Positions 46,729 to 54,886 of a stretch of 64,000 bases of DNA are shown here, in pieces (positions within the stretch are counted from its first letter, which is position 1; every line of letters begins with the position of its first letter). Under the pieces are notes generated by a model that was given only the letters and a program-made list of their open reading frames with translations, ran no database searches and was not told where the DNA came from. Origin of the DNA: Sphingobacterium chuzhouense (GTDB lineage Bacteria > Bacteroidota > Bacteroidia > Sphingobacteriales > Sphingobacteriaceae); assembly GCF_014692525.1 (NCBI RefSeq), contig NZ_JACNYL010000005.1:124001-188000 (forward strand), given 5' to 3'. The translations under genes were made by a program, and so were the position numbers.

Positions 46729-46769
46729 ATCTTTTTAAGGTAGGGGTTGAGCCCTACCTTAAAAAAGAT
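46729..46769. terminator. Bidirectional terminator between ilvE and miaA
   Basis: A long stem (TTTTTAAGGTAGGG / CCCTACCTTAAAAA) with a short loop, flanked by T- and A-runs. The miaA stop codon lies inside the right arm. Confidence 0.85.
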
Positions 46770-47656
46770 AAAATCCCTTCCCAATCATCTGGGTCAAACC
46801 ATACCGTATCCCCATATTTTTTGAACCAGGTAATTTGCCTTTTTGCATAACGCCGGGAATTCTGCTTAATACGGGAAATAGCTTCCTCCAGTGTGATTTT
46901 CCCGTCGATAAAATCAAATATCTCTGCATAACCAACTGTCAATAATGCCGGCATGTTCCGATAGGACAATAACGAGCGTACCTCATTCACTAATCCCTTT
47001 TCTATCATCTTGTCCACACGCAAATTGATACGATCGTATAGCTTTTGCCGTTCCATATTCAACCCAATAGTTACGATCCCAAACGGGCGTTCAACCGTTT
47101 CCCGTACACGATAGGATGAAAAGGGTTGCCCTGTCGCTTCATAGACTTCCAACGCACGGATGACACGTTGAGGGTTGTGTATATCTGCGTGGCGATAATA
47201 ATCGGGATCGACCTCTTTAAGTTTTTGCTGCAATGGCTCTAGCCCCTTCCGTTCAAAAATGTCATTCAACCGTTCGCGTACAGCAGCAGGAGCTTTAGGC
47301 AGATTATCCAATCCCTCACAGACGGCACGCACAAAGAGCCCCGAACCACCTACCATAACGACCTCATCATGCTTTTCAAACAACGTTTCGAGCAGGGATA
47401 ATGCATCTCGTTCAAAATCGCCCGCCGAATATTCTTCCTCGATCGAATGTGAATCAATAAAGTGGTGCTTTACTTCCCTAAGCTCTTCTGCATCCGGCTT
47501 CGCTGTGCCGATAGACATCTCCTTGTAAAACTGTCTAGAATCAGCAGATATAATTTCGGTTTTAAAATGTTTGGCCAAGGTAATAGCCATAGCAGTCTTC
47601 CCTACCGCGGTAGGCCCAACCACTACGATTAATCTCTTTGTATCAGCACCTGCCAT
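46754..47656 (-). CDS. miaA: tRNA dimethylallyltransferase
   Basis: A 300-residue cytosolic enzyme that adds a dimethylallyl group to A37 of tRNAs reading UNN codons. Motifs: VVVGPTAVGKTAMAITLA (P-loop), ISADSRQFYKEMSIGTAKP, HHFIDSHSIEEEYSAGDF, GGSGLFVRAVCEGL, NPQRVIRALEVYEATG and KQNSRRYAKRQITWFKK. I start at the ATG at 47656, which overlaps the previous gene's stop (TGATG); a TTG one codon upstream is less likely. Confidence 0.96.
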   Translation of the reverse strand: MAGADTKRLIVVVGPTAVGKTAMAITLAKHFKTEIISADSRQFYKEMSIGTAKPDAEELREVKHHFIDSHSIEEEYSAGDFERDALSLLETLFEKHDEVVMVGGSGLFVRAVCEGLDNLPKAPAAVRERLNDIFERKGLEPLQQKLKEVDPDYYRHADIHNPQRVIRALEVYEATGQPFSSYRVRETVERPFGIVTIGLNMERQKLYDRINLRVDKMIEKGLVNEVRSLLSYRNMPALLTVGYAEIFDFIDGKITLEEAISRIKQNSRRYAKRQITWFKKYGDTVWFDPDDWEGILSFLR

Positions 47657-48240
47657 CAATATTCATCTTCCGCCCCACGAGTCCCTTCCCCTTCCTCTCC
47701 TTCTTCCTCTTCGCCATCAAATAAATCGAAGTCTTCATCTTCGTCAACTCCGTATTCTGTATCATCTGTCGGCAGATCCTCGTCCTCATCATCCTCTTCA
47801 TCTGCTGTCGATAACGGAAAATTCGCAGCTGCAACTTGCTTGGGCACCGTTCCGACCGTCTTAGATACCAATGGGTATTCCTTACTATCTTCCTCTTTTA
47901 GAATTTTAATCAGTTCCACATGAAAGTCATAAGGACGGTCAAAGTTATAGACATAATAAAATTTTTGATGTGGATCGTCGATAAACTTGCTCAAACGAAT
48001 ACCCTCCATTTCTAGCACACCGTTACTCTGTTTTCTTTCCGTAGGCAGAAAAGCAATCTCTGTCCCTTTTTTCCACTGATCATTACTAACATAAAAGGAC
48101 GAAGAAACATTTGGAGTGTAGCCGGTAGCGTTATGGATAGCCTGATGCAATTCTAAAAATGTAGCTTTCGAAGGCATATCTATTTCCCGATATACATCCT
48201 CATAATCCTCAAAAGTTACCCTAAATCTGTAAATAGCCAT
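47656..48240 (-). CDS. pRiA4b ORF-3-like protein with acidic tail, unknown function
   Basis: A 194-residue protein. The N-terminal ~130 residues match the plasmid pRiA4b ORF-3-like fold (YRFRVTFEDYEDVYREIDMPSKATFLELHQAIHNATGY, then YVYNFDRPYDFHVELIKI). The last ~50 residues are almost all Asp/Glu (EEDDEDEDLPTDD, DEDEDFDLFDGEEEEGEEGE). Despite its name the family is chromosomal and widespread in Bacteroidota, with no fixed role. Its stop overlaps the miaA ATG, so the two are translationally coupled. Confidence 0.85.
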   Translation of the reverse strand: MAIYRFRVTFEDYEDVYREIDMPSKATFLELHQAIHNATGYTPNVSSSFYVSNDQWKKGTEIAFLPTERKQSNGVLEMEGIRLSKFIDDPHQKFYYVYNFDRPYDFHVELIKILKEEDSKEYPLVSKTVGTVPKQVAAANFPLSTADEEDDEDEDLPTDDTEYGVDEDEDFDLFDGEEEEGEEGEGTRGAEDEY

Positions 48241-48304
48241 TCTTAATCGTATCGTTTAGTTTATCATTTATACCAAGGTTAAAATTACAATAATTTTTAA
48301 AAAA

Positions 48305-49723
48305 TTAAAGGACTGTATTCGTTTTGGGCGACAAACCTAATTGCTTGCCTTGCTTTAGGATAAAAGATAAAGCCTCTTCACGCGAATTAGGAATTTCTCC
48401 TTCTAAAATAGCTTCCCTCATGGCGTTTTTGATTATACCGACAGTGCGTCCTGACCCAATTCCAAAAAGAGCCATAATATCCTCTCCCGACACAGGAGGT
48501 TGCCAGTTTCGAATTTTGTCGCGTTCTTCTACATCTTTCAATTTCTGTTTTACGAGCTCAAAATTATTGCGGTATTTTTTCTTTTTAAACTCATTCTTGG
48601 TTGTTACATCGGCATGACACAAAAGCATCAATGCATCAATATCATCCCCTGCTTCATAGAGCAACCGACGTACAGCAGAGTCTGTCACAATATCTTGTAC
48701 CAACACAATAGGTCGCAGGTGCAATTGCACCAGTTTTTGTACAAACTTCATTTTGTCGTGAAGTGGAAGTTTCAGTTCGGCAAAAAGCTTCGGTACCATC
48801 CTTGCCCCCCTATCTTCATGCCCATGAAAGGTCCACCCGACCCGCTTATCATATCGTTTGGTAGCGGGCTTCGCTATATCATGCATAATTGCTGCCCACC
48901 GTAACCATAAATCGTCTGACATGGCTGCGACATTGTCTAAAACCTCCAACGTGTGGTAAAAATTGTCTTTATGTCCGCGTCCATCTATTATATCGACCCC
49001 GTATAAATTGTACATGGCAGGAAAAATAATCTTTAGCAGTCCTGTATCGAATAGATAGCGGAAACCAACGGAGGGTTTAGTTGCCATGACGATTTTATTC
49101 AGTTCATCTGTAATCCGCTCCTTAGAAATAATTTTAATGCGTTCCGCATTTTCCGCTATAGCTTGAACCGCTTTCACATCAATCTTAAAGTTAAGTTGTG
49201 TAGCGAAGCGAATCGCGCGCATCATACGCAAGGGATCATCAGAAAATGTGATATCTGGATCAAGCGGTGTCCGAATAATACGGTTTTGGATATCTTCCAC
49301 TCCGCCAAAAGGATCTACAAGTTCGCCAAAACGGTCAGCATTTAAACAATACGCCATTGCATTAATTGTAAAATCCCTACGGTTCTGATCATCTTCAAGT
49401 GTACCATCCTCTACAATGGGTTTTCTGGAGTTGGAACGGTAAGATTCTTTACGGGCCCCTACAAATTCCAAATTGATCCCATCATGCACCAACATGGCTG
49501 TTCCGAAGCTTTTGTAGACTGCAACTTTAGCATGTAGAAGTTCGCCAAGCTTAGAAGCAAAATCAATCCCACTTCCAATCACAACCAAATCGACATCGTT
49601 TTTGAAAGATCGTTTCATGATACAATCACGAACATACCCACCCACTACGTAGCATTCGACCTGTTCTTTATCCGCTAAATCTCTGATGATTTGAAAAATA
49701 GGATGTTGTAAATTTTCTCGCAT
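48305..49723 (-). CDS. cca: CCA tRNA nucleotidyltransferase with HD domain
   Basis: A 472-residue enzyme from the ATG at 49723 (MRENLQHPIFQIIRDLADK); the longest frame begins with a TTG inside the -7 element at 49757-49764. N-terminal nucleotidyltransferase: CYVVGGYVRD, NDVDLVV (metal Asp pair) and RRDFTINAMAYCL; then tRNA-binding helical parts (DPLRMMRAIRFATQL) and an HD phosphohydrolase (RWAAIMHDIAKPATKRY, HGHEDRGARM). It adds or repairs the 3' CCA of tRNAs; bacterial class II. Confidence 0.95.
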   Translation of the reverse strand: MRENLQHPIFQIIRDLADKEQVECYVVGGYVRDCIMKRSFKNDVDLVVIGSGIDFASKLGELLHAKVAVYKSFGTAMLVHDGINLEFVGARKESYRSNSRKPIVEDGTLEDDQNRRDFTINAMAYCLNADRFGELVDPFGGVEDIQNRIIRTPLDPDITFSDDPLRMMRAIRFATQLNFKIDVKAVQAIAENAERIKIISKERITDELNKIVMATKPSVGFRYLFDTGLLKIIFPAMYNLYGVDIIDGRGHKDNFYHTLEVLDNVAAMSDDLWLRWAAIMHDIAKPATKRYDKRVGWTFHGHEDRGARMVPKLFAELKLPLHDKMKFVQKLVQLHLRPIVLVQDIVTDSAVRRLLYEAGDDIDALMLLCHADVTTKNEFKKKKYRNNFELVKQKLKDVEERDKIRNWQPPVSGEDIMALFGIGSGRTVGIIKNAMREAILEGEIPNSREEALSFILKQGKQLGLSPKTNTVL

Positions 49724-49756
49724 AGCTTCTTCTCCAGGCACAGCGCCTACAGAGGG

Positions 49757-49764
49757 CAAAAATA
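49757..49764 (-). promoter_or_regulatory. -7 element for cca
   Basis: Minus-strand TATTTTTG matches TAnnTTTG and overlaps the TTG that would start the longest frame, so translation must begin downstream. Confidence 0.5.
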
Positions 49765-49792
49765 CAGATTATTTTGTAGAAAGTGCCTTCTA

Positions 49793-50848
49793 CTAATCCC
49801 TATCTTTTGATAAGCGACGGAACGGTAGCGGATTGGCAGCGAGTTCCTCTTGCTCCCGTCGGCGTTTCACAATATGAACAGCAGAAAAAATGGCTTCCAA
49901 GAAAGATTCATGTGACGCCAAGTTTTTTCCGGCGATATCATAGCCCGTTCCATGATCGGGAGATGTACGAACAATAGGTAATCCCGCGGTGTAGTTAACT
50001 CCTTTACGAGAAGCAATATGTTTAAACGGGATCAAGCCCTGATCATGATACATGGCTAAAACACCATCAAATTTAGTGTACGTATCACTCGCAAAAAAAC
50101 CATCTGCCGGATAAGGTCCAAAACAGAAAATCCCTTCTTCCTTCGCTTTTTGGATAGCCGGCGCAATAATCTCTTCATCTTCCGTACCAATTAATCCATT
50201 ATCTCCTGCATGGGGATTTAATCCCAGTACTGCTATTTTAGGTTTTTCAATCCAAAAGTCTTTCTTAAGGCTTTCGTTCATCATCCGTAATTTCTGTAAA
50301 ATAGCATCTGCTGTTATTGCGCCCGCAATTTCCTTGACAGGAATATGTCCGGTAACAACCCCTATACGAAGTTCATCGGCAATCATAAACATCAACACAT
50401 CCGATGCTTCCATCTTAGATTGGAGATATTCAGTATGGCCCGGAAAATGAAAACCATCTTGTTGTATATTGTGCTTATTGATAGGCGCAGTGACCAACGC
50501 ATCCAATTTACCATTACGGAGATCCTCCGTAGCTCTCTCTAAAGAAAGAAAAGCATACCTTCCCCCGATTTCATTCTGCTCGCCCAAGGTGATCTTCACA
50601 TCTTCCTGCCAACAGTTAATCATGTTAGCACGCTTAAGGTTTGCCTGATCTGGATGATGGATAACATTGAAACTGAAATCCTGTACACCAATCGCTTTTC
50701 GATGAAATGAAGCAACTTTAGTATTACCGTATACGACCGGCGTAAAGTAATCCAACACCCGATTATCCATCAACGATTTAATAATCACCTCTAATCCGAT
50801 GCCGTTTACATCCCCTATGGTAATACCTATTTTTAGTTTTTCACTCAT
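49793..50848 (-). CDS. pdxA: 4-hydroxythreonine-4-phosphate dehydrogenase
   Basis: A 351-residue cytosolic enzyme from the ATG at 50848 (MSEKLKIGITIGDVNGIGLEV); a TTG seven codons upstream lies within the -7 element at 50867-50874 and is rejected. Motifs: ALVTAPINKHNIQQDG, GHTEYL, VTGHIPVKE, LGLNPHAGDNGLIG, YHDQGLIPFKH and RTSPDHGTGYDIAG with the metal-binding His residues. It oxidises 4-phosphohydroxy-L-threonine in deoxyxylulose-dependent pyridoxal phosphate synthesis. Divergent from rsmA, a common pairing. Confidence 0.96.
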   Translation of the reverse strand: MSEKLKIGITIGDVNGIGLEVIIKSLMDNRVLDYFTPVVYGNTKVASFHRKAIGVQDFSFNVIHHPDQANLKRANMINCWQEDVKITLGEQNEIGGRYAFLSLERATEDLRNGKLDALVTAPINKHNIQQDGFHFPGHTEYLQSKMEASDVLMFMIADELRIGVVTGHIPVKEIAGAITADAILQKLRMMNESLKKDFWIEKPKIAVLGLNPHAGDNGLIGTEDEEIIAPAIQKAKEEGIFCFGPYPADGFFASDTYTKFDGVLAMYHDQGLIPFKHIASRKGVNYTAGLPIVRTSPDHGTGYDIAGKNLASHESFLEAIFSAVHIVKRRREQEELAANPLPFRRLSKDRD

Positions 50849-50866
50849 TGTCTGAAAGCTTTGAAT

Positions 50867-50874
50867 CAAAATTA
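50867..50874 (-). promoter_or_regulatory. -7 element for pdxA
   Basis: Minus-strand TAATTTTG matches TAnnTTTG, about 18 nt before the pdxA ATG. Confidence 0.5.
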
Positions 50875-50980
50875 CAAAATTTAGAGTAAATAAAAAGCTT
50901 TCTCGTAGTTGACCGGAAAAGATGGTCGCTTTCTCCTACAAGGGAACCTTGAACGACACCGGAAATTGCATAATAATGTT

Positions 50981-50988
50981 TAATTTTG
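50981..50988 (+). promoter_or_regulatory. -7 element for rsmA
   Basis: TAATTTTG matches TAnnTTTG, 22 nt upstream of the rsmA ATG in the pdxA-rsmA divergent gap. Confidence 0.5.
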
Positions 50989-51010
50989 CTTTTTAACACC
51001 TCAACGACGA

Positions 51011-51805
51011 ATGAGTACGGTACGCGCAAAGAAACATTTAGGACAACATTTTCTCAATGATAAGAGTGCTGCACAAAAAATTGTGGAAGCTTTGGAACCT
51101 ACTTTGGGTTTTAAACACGTATTGGAAGTGGGACCTGGTATGGGTGTGCTATCCGATTTTTTACTTCAAAAAGATGCCTACGAAACCTGGCTGATTGATG
51201 TAGACGATGAATCGATCGTGTTTCTTGCCGACAAATACCCACAGTTGGACAACAGGCTTATTCACGGCGACTTTCTTACGCTAGATTTCAGTCGATTTTT
51301 TGGAGATAAGATGGCGGTCATCGGCAATTTCCCTTATAATATATCTTCGCAGATTCTATTTAAGATTTTGGAGGAGCGTCAACGTGTGGTACAGATGGTG
51401 GGAATGTTCCAAAAAGAAGTAGCTGAACGCTGTGTGGCAAAGCCTGGCAACAAAGAATACGGCATTCTCAGTGTATTCCTGCAGGCTTATTATGACGTGC
51501 GTTATCTTTTTACGGTAAAAGCCGGGGCATTTAATCCACCTCCCAAAGTACTTTCAGGTGTCATTAAAATGACCAGGAACGACCGTGATAGACTTGACTG
51601 TGACGAAAAACTATTTTGGCGTGTCGTAAAAGCCGCTTTCAACCAACGACGCAAAACGTTACGAAACGCCTTGTCTGCTGTTGTTCCTAAAGATAGGATG
51701 AGCAACAATCCATTGTACGAGCTCCGGGCGGAACGGTTGTCAGTCGAAGATTTTGTCACTTTAACAAATGAAATTGCCAATGCCATATACCAAAACGATA
51801 GATAG
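51011..51805 (+). CDS. rsmA: 16S rRNA dimethyladenosine transferase RsmA (KsgA)
   Basis: A 264-residue SAM-dependent enzyme that dimethylates A1518 and A1519 of 16S rRNA. Motifs: KKHLGQHFLND, VLEVGPGMGVLS (SAM site), DVDDESIVFL, IGNFPYNISSQILFKIL (catalytic NFPY) and FNPPPKVLSGVIKM. The end overlaps the next gene by 26 nt in another frame. Confidence 0.97.
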   Translation: MSTVRAKKHLGQHFLNDKSAAQKIVEALEPTLGFKHVLEVGPGMGVLSDFLLQKDAYETWLIDVDDESIVFLADKYPQLDNRLIHGDFLTLDFSRFFGDKMAVIGNFPYNISSQILFKILEERQRVVQMVGMFQKEVAERCVAKPGNKEYGILSVFLQAYYDVRYLFTVKAGAFNPPPKVLSGVIKMTRNDRDRLDCDEKLFWRVVKAAFNQRRKTLRNALSAVVPKDRMSNNPLYELRAERLSVEDFVTLTNEIANAIYQNDR

Positions 51806-52949
51806 CGAGTTTACCATTGTAGGTGGCGGTGTAGCAGGGCTTGCCATGGCTATAGCTCTTCAAAAAATCAACAAGGACTTTTTGCTTTTTGAGCAAGCAA
51901 AGGAGTTAAAAGGAATAGGTGCAGGATTTGGTCTGGCAGCAAATGCGATGCGTGCTTTAGATCTACTTGGTTTGAGAACTGAAGTAGAACAAATAGGTTA
52001 TTATCTGGATAGCTACAACATTTTAGACCATAAAGGGGGGCTTTTAGTGTCTCCCGATACACATGCGATCCGTGAACAGTATCAGCAACAAAATTTTGCC
52101 ATTCATCGTACAGATTTACACCTTTTTCTGCTATCTAAAATCAAAACTCAAAAACTACAGTTAGACAAAAAAGCTATCCGATTAGAACAATATGGAGACG
52201 CTGTTACCCTATTTTTTGACGACGGCACTCAGCATACATCACATTTTTTAATTATTGCCGATGGGGTGAAGTCTCCACTCCGGCAACAACTCATACCATC
52301 CTCCACACCTCGTTTTTCGGGATATACTTGCTGGCGCGCGACCATTGATAATACGGAGATAACATTAGATAAGGGAACAGAAACGTGGGGGAAATTAGGA
52401 AGGTTTGGGATGACACCCTTAACCAATAATCGTATCTATTGGTATGCATGTATAAACGCCACGCCTAACAATCCCATATATCGAGATTATAATATCGACG
52501 ATTTATTACAACATTTTCAATCCTACCATGACCCTATTCCTTCTATTTTAGCGTATACCAAGGATAGCGAACTGATTTGGAATGACATTATAGACATCGA
52601 ACCGCTCAAACATCTTGCTTATGACAACATTCTTCTCATTGGTGATGCCGGACACGCTACGACGCCCAATATGGGTCAAGGGGCTTGTCAAGCTTTAGAG
52701 GATGTAGCCGTTCTATTGGATGAGCTGGGGTTAGAAAAGGGTGTTAAGGAGGCGTTCTTTTCGTTTGAAAAAAGACGATTACCCCGGACAAAATATATTA
52801 CGGATACTTCGAGATGGATCGGAGAAATCGCGCAATGGGACAATAGCCTATTAATCAGCATACGAAATATGCTGATGAAAATTATGCCTGCTAAATTAGC
52901 TCAAAAGAACCTAGACAAATTGTTATCTGTAGATTTTATGAAACTTTAG
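51780..52949 (+). CDS. FAD-dependent monooxygenase (PHBH/UbiH-like fold)
   Basis: A 389-residue flavoprotein from the ATG at 51780; one at 51768 is an in-frame alternative. The dinucleotide-binding motif is VGGGVAGLAMAIALQ (13-27), the second motif is ADGVKSPLRQQL, and the FAD-ribityl motif is LIGDAGHATTPNMGQGACQALEDV. Such class A monooxygenases hydroxylate aromatic or polyketide substrates; which one is unknown. It overlaps the rsmA end by 26 nt, and a hydroxyacid dehydrogenase gene follows 7 nt later. Confidence 0.92.
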   Translation: MPYTKTIDSEFTIVGGGVAGLAMAIALQKINKDFLLFEQAKELKGIGAGFGLAANAMRALDLLGLRTEVEQIGYYLDSYNILDHKGGLLVSPDTHAIREQYQQQNFAIHRTDLHLFLLSKIKTQKLQLDKKAIRLEQYGDAVTLFFDDGTQHTSHFLIIADGVKSPLRQQLIPSSTPRFSGYTCWRATIDNTEITLDKGTETWGKLGRFGMTPLTNNRIYWYACINATPNNPIYRDYNIDDLLQHFQSYHDPIPSILAYTKDSELIWNDIIDIEPLKHLAYDNILLIGDAGHATTPNMGQGACQALEDVAVLLDELGLEKGVKEAFFSFEKRRLPRTKYITDTSRWIGEIAQWDNSLLISIRNMLMKIMPAKLAQKNLDKLLSVDFMKL

Positions 52950-52956
52950 TTAAAAA

Positions 52957-53886
52957 ATGAATATTCTTATTGTAGACGACATACACCATATATTATTAGA
53001 GAAGCTGGATCAAGCCGGAATTTCGTACGATTACCAACCGGGCTTCAGCAGAGCAGATGCCGAAAATGTTATCCAACACTACACGGGACTGATTATCCGT
53101 TCGAAATTTCAAGTAGACGAGTCCTTCCTTGATCTGGCCGCCAACCTACAATTTATTGGCCGTCCAGGTGCAGGAATGGACAATATCGATGAGGAATATG
53201 CCATCTCAAAAGGTATTCGGCTGTTTTCGGCGAACGATGGTAATAAGGATGCTGTTGGTGAGCACATGATCGGGATGCTGCTGGCCTTAATGAACAATCT
53301 AAACCGTGGGCATAGAGAAGTGTGTACTGGGCAATGGTGCAGGGAAGAAAACCGAGGTTACGAATTAAAAGGACGAACAGTAGCTCTCATTGGGTATGGA
53401 CATAATGGGCAAGCAATGGCCAAAAAACTGTCGGGTTTTGAGGTTAATGTCATTGCGTATGACAAATACAAAACTGGGTTTTCCGATGCTTACGCCAAAG
53501 AGGTTTCGATGGAAGAAGTTGTTCGTCAAGCAGACGTATTAAGTTTTCACATTCCGCTAACACGTGAAACCAGAGGCATGGTAGATGATGAATACCTTTT
53601 CCACTTCCGCAAACCCATCTTTTTCCTGATGGGTGCCAGGGGATCTATAGCAAACATCCCATCGGTTCTGAAATACCTGGATACCGGTAAAATTTTAGGG
53701 GCAGCATTTGATGTGTTACCTATCGAAAAATTCCCTATGCTTAGCGAAACAGACTGGTACGCTGACCTTATTTCAAAGGATAACGTATTGCTAAGTCCAC
53801 ATGTAGCCGGATGGACGTTCGACAGTTATTATAAACTATCGGATATTATAGCCGATAAGATTATTGGGTTCTATAAAAACAAATAA
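52957..53886 (+). CDS. D-2-hydroxyacid dehydrogenase (phosphoglycerate dehydrogenase-like)
   Basis: A 309-residue NAD-dependent dehydrogenase. Visible: FIGRPGAGMDNIDEEYA (catalytic domain), KDAVGEHMIGMLLALMNNL, the nucleotide-binding VALIGYGHNGQAMAKKL, IPLTRETRGMVDDEYL, and the catalytic His in LSPHVAGWTFDSYYKL with the Glu of the Arg-Glu-His triad in PIEKFPML. It has no C-terminal ACT domain, so it may act as SerA-like or as a glyoxylate/hydroxypyruvate reductase. Convergent with the next gene, overlapping by 16 nt. Confidence 0.92.
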   Translation: MNILIVDDIHHILLEKLDQAGISYDYQPGFSRADAENVIQHYTGLIIRSKFQVDESFLDLAANLQFIGRPGAGMDNIDEEYAISKGIRLFSANDGNKDAVGEHMIGMLLALMNNLNRGHREVCTGQWCREENRGYELKGRTVALIGYGHNGQAMAKKLSGFEVNVIAYDKYKTGFSDAYAKEVSMEEVVRQADVLSFHIPLTRETRGMVDDEYLFHFRKPIFFLMGARGSIANIPSVLKYLDTGKILGAAFDVLPIEKFPMLSETDWYADLISKDNVLLSPHVAGWTFDSYYKLSDIIADKIIGFYKNK

Positions 53887-54731
53887 ACTATTAAAAACTG
53901 CGCTATCAATGCAAAGTCTAATAAGAATGCATAATGATAGCGATTTGCATTTCGGAACACAACCTGCTTGAGCACGACTGCAATCAACAGGTTCGTTGTC
54001 AATATCCCCATTTGTACATTAAATTGAATATCTGACAACAGAACGATTGTGCTATGCGTGATTAAAAGAGCGTAGCACAATAAAATCGCTCTATCCGCGC
54101 CAATCATATTTGGAATAGTTTTCAAATGATAATACGAATCTTGTTGAATATCCCGGATGTCAAAAGGTAAAGTACAAATAAGCAAGAAAATAAACTTTAG
54201 CACGAAAAGCGTTCGGAATAGATGTAAATCAACCGTTAATCCGTCCAAATGCATCTCAAAAATCGGTAAACATACCGAACTTAACGTCCAGACCAACGCA
54301 ATATGAAAAATTTTCATACCCGGCAATTGGCGAAATCCGACCCACTTCCCCTTATGGGGGATTATTGGAACAGAATACGCTACGCTGATAACGCCTATCC
54401 CCGTTAAAATAAACAAACTATATAAGTGAATATGAAAAACGGCATATACCAATACGATAAATCCTATTCCGTTATTTAACCACAATAGCCATTCGTTCCT
54501 AAATATCCAGCGTGTACGTTTATATATGGATTTCTGTGGGTTTCGGGGTTTGGACAATAGCATACTGAAATTGTACAAAAGTAACGTTGCCGCCCCTTCT
54601 ACCATTATAATAGGATAATCAAACGGAGCATCAAAGAATAAGTACGTCAATGCACATTGCGCTATTGCAGCTCCTGCAATCAGCAGATTGGTATAAATAA
54701 GAAAATAATATACTTGCTTCAATAGCTTCAT
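53871..54731 (-). CDS. Divergent UbiA-like polytopic membrane protein, unknown function
   Basis: A 286-residue protein with about 8 hydrophobic segments, arranged like UbiA-family prenyltransferases. The loop after the sixth helix has LPFDIRDIQQDSYYHLKTIPNMIG, matching the second Asp-rich motif of UbiA enzymes. The first Asp motif (NDxxDxxxD after helix 2) is not seen: that loop reads YNFSMLLSKPRNPQKSIYKRT. It is therefore likely a UbiA-fold relative with altered or lost prenyl-diphosphate binding. Function unknown. Confidence 0.75.
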   Translation of the reverse strand: MKLLKQVYYFLIYTNLLIAGAAIAQCALTYLFFDAPFDYPIIMVEGAATLLLYNFSMLLSKPRNPQKSIYKRTRWIFRNEWLLWLNNGIGFIVLVYAVFHIHLYSLFILTGIGVISVAYSVPIIPHKGKWVGFRQLPGMKIFHIALVWTLSSVCLPIFEMHLDGLTVDLHLFRTLFVLKFIFLLICTLPFDIRDIQQDSYYHLKTIPNMIGADRAILLCYALLITHSTIVLLSDIQFNVQMGILTTNLLIAVVLKQVVFRNANRYHYAFLLDFALIAQFLIVYLFL

Positions 54732-54805
54732 CGAAGATAAAAATAAGAATACTTAAAGGTAAAAAATTGACATTAATGGCAAAAAAAACTAAATTAGTCC
54801 TTGTA

Positions 54806-54851
54806 TATCCAATACAGACATCTTTCAATAAATAAATGTCTGTATTGGATA
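54806..54851. repeat. 16-bp perfect inverted repeat upstream of acs
   Basis: TATCCAATACAGACAT (54806-54821) and its exact complement (54836-54851) flank a 14-nt A+T-rich spacer, 36 nt before the acs ATG and 75 nt upstream of the UbiA-like gene. No T-run follows on either strand, so an operator or RNA element is more likely than a terminator. Confidence 0.6.
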
Positions 54852-54886
54852 AAAGTTAATCATTTAAATTTTGTATTTAAAAAAAC

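Noticed and set aside
47656..48240. Plasmid or transposon origin suggested by the pRiA4b ORF-3 name
   Set aside because: No transposase, terminal repeats or composition change nearby, and the gene is coupled to chromosomal miaA.
50875..51010. Possible tRNA or small RNA between pdxA and rsmA because of short hairpins
   Set aside because: No cloverleaf, T-loop or CCA-end pattern; the space is explained by two divergent promoters.
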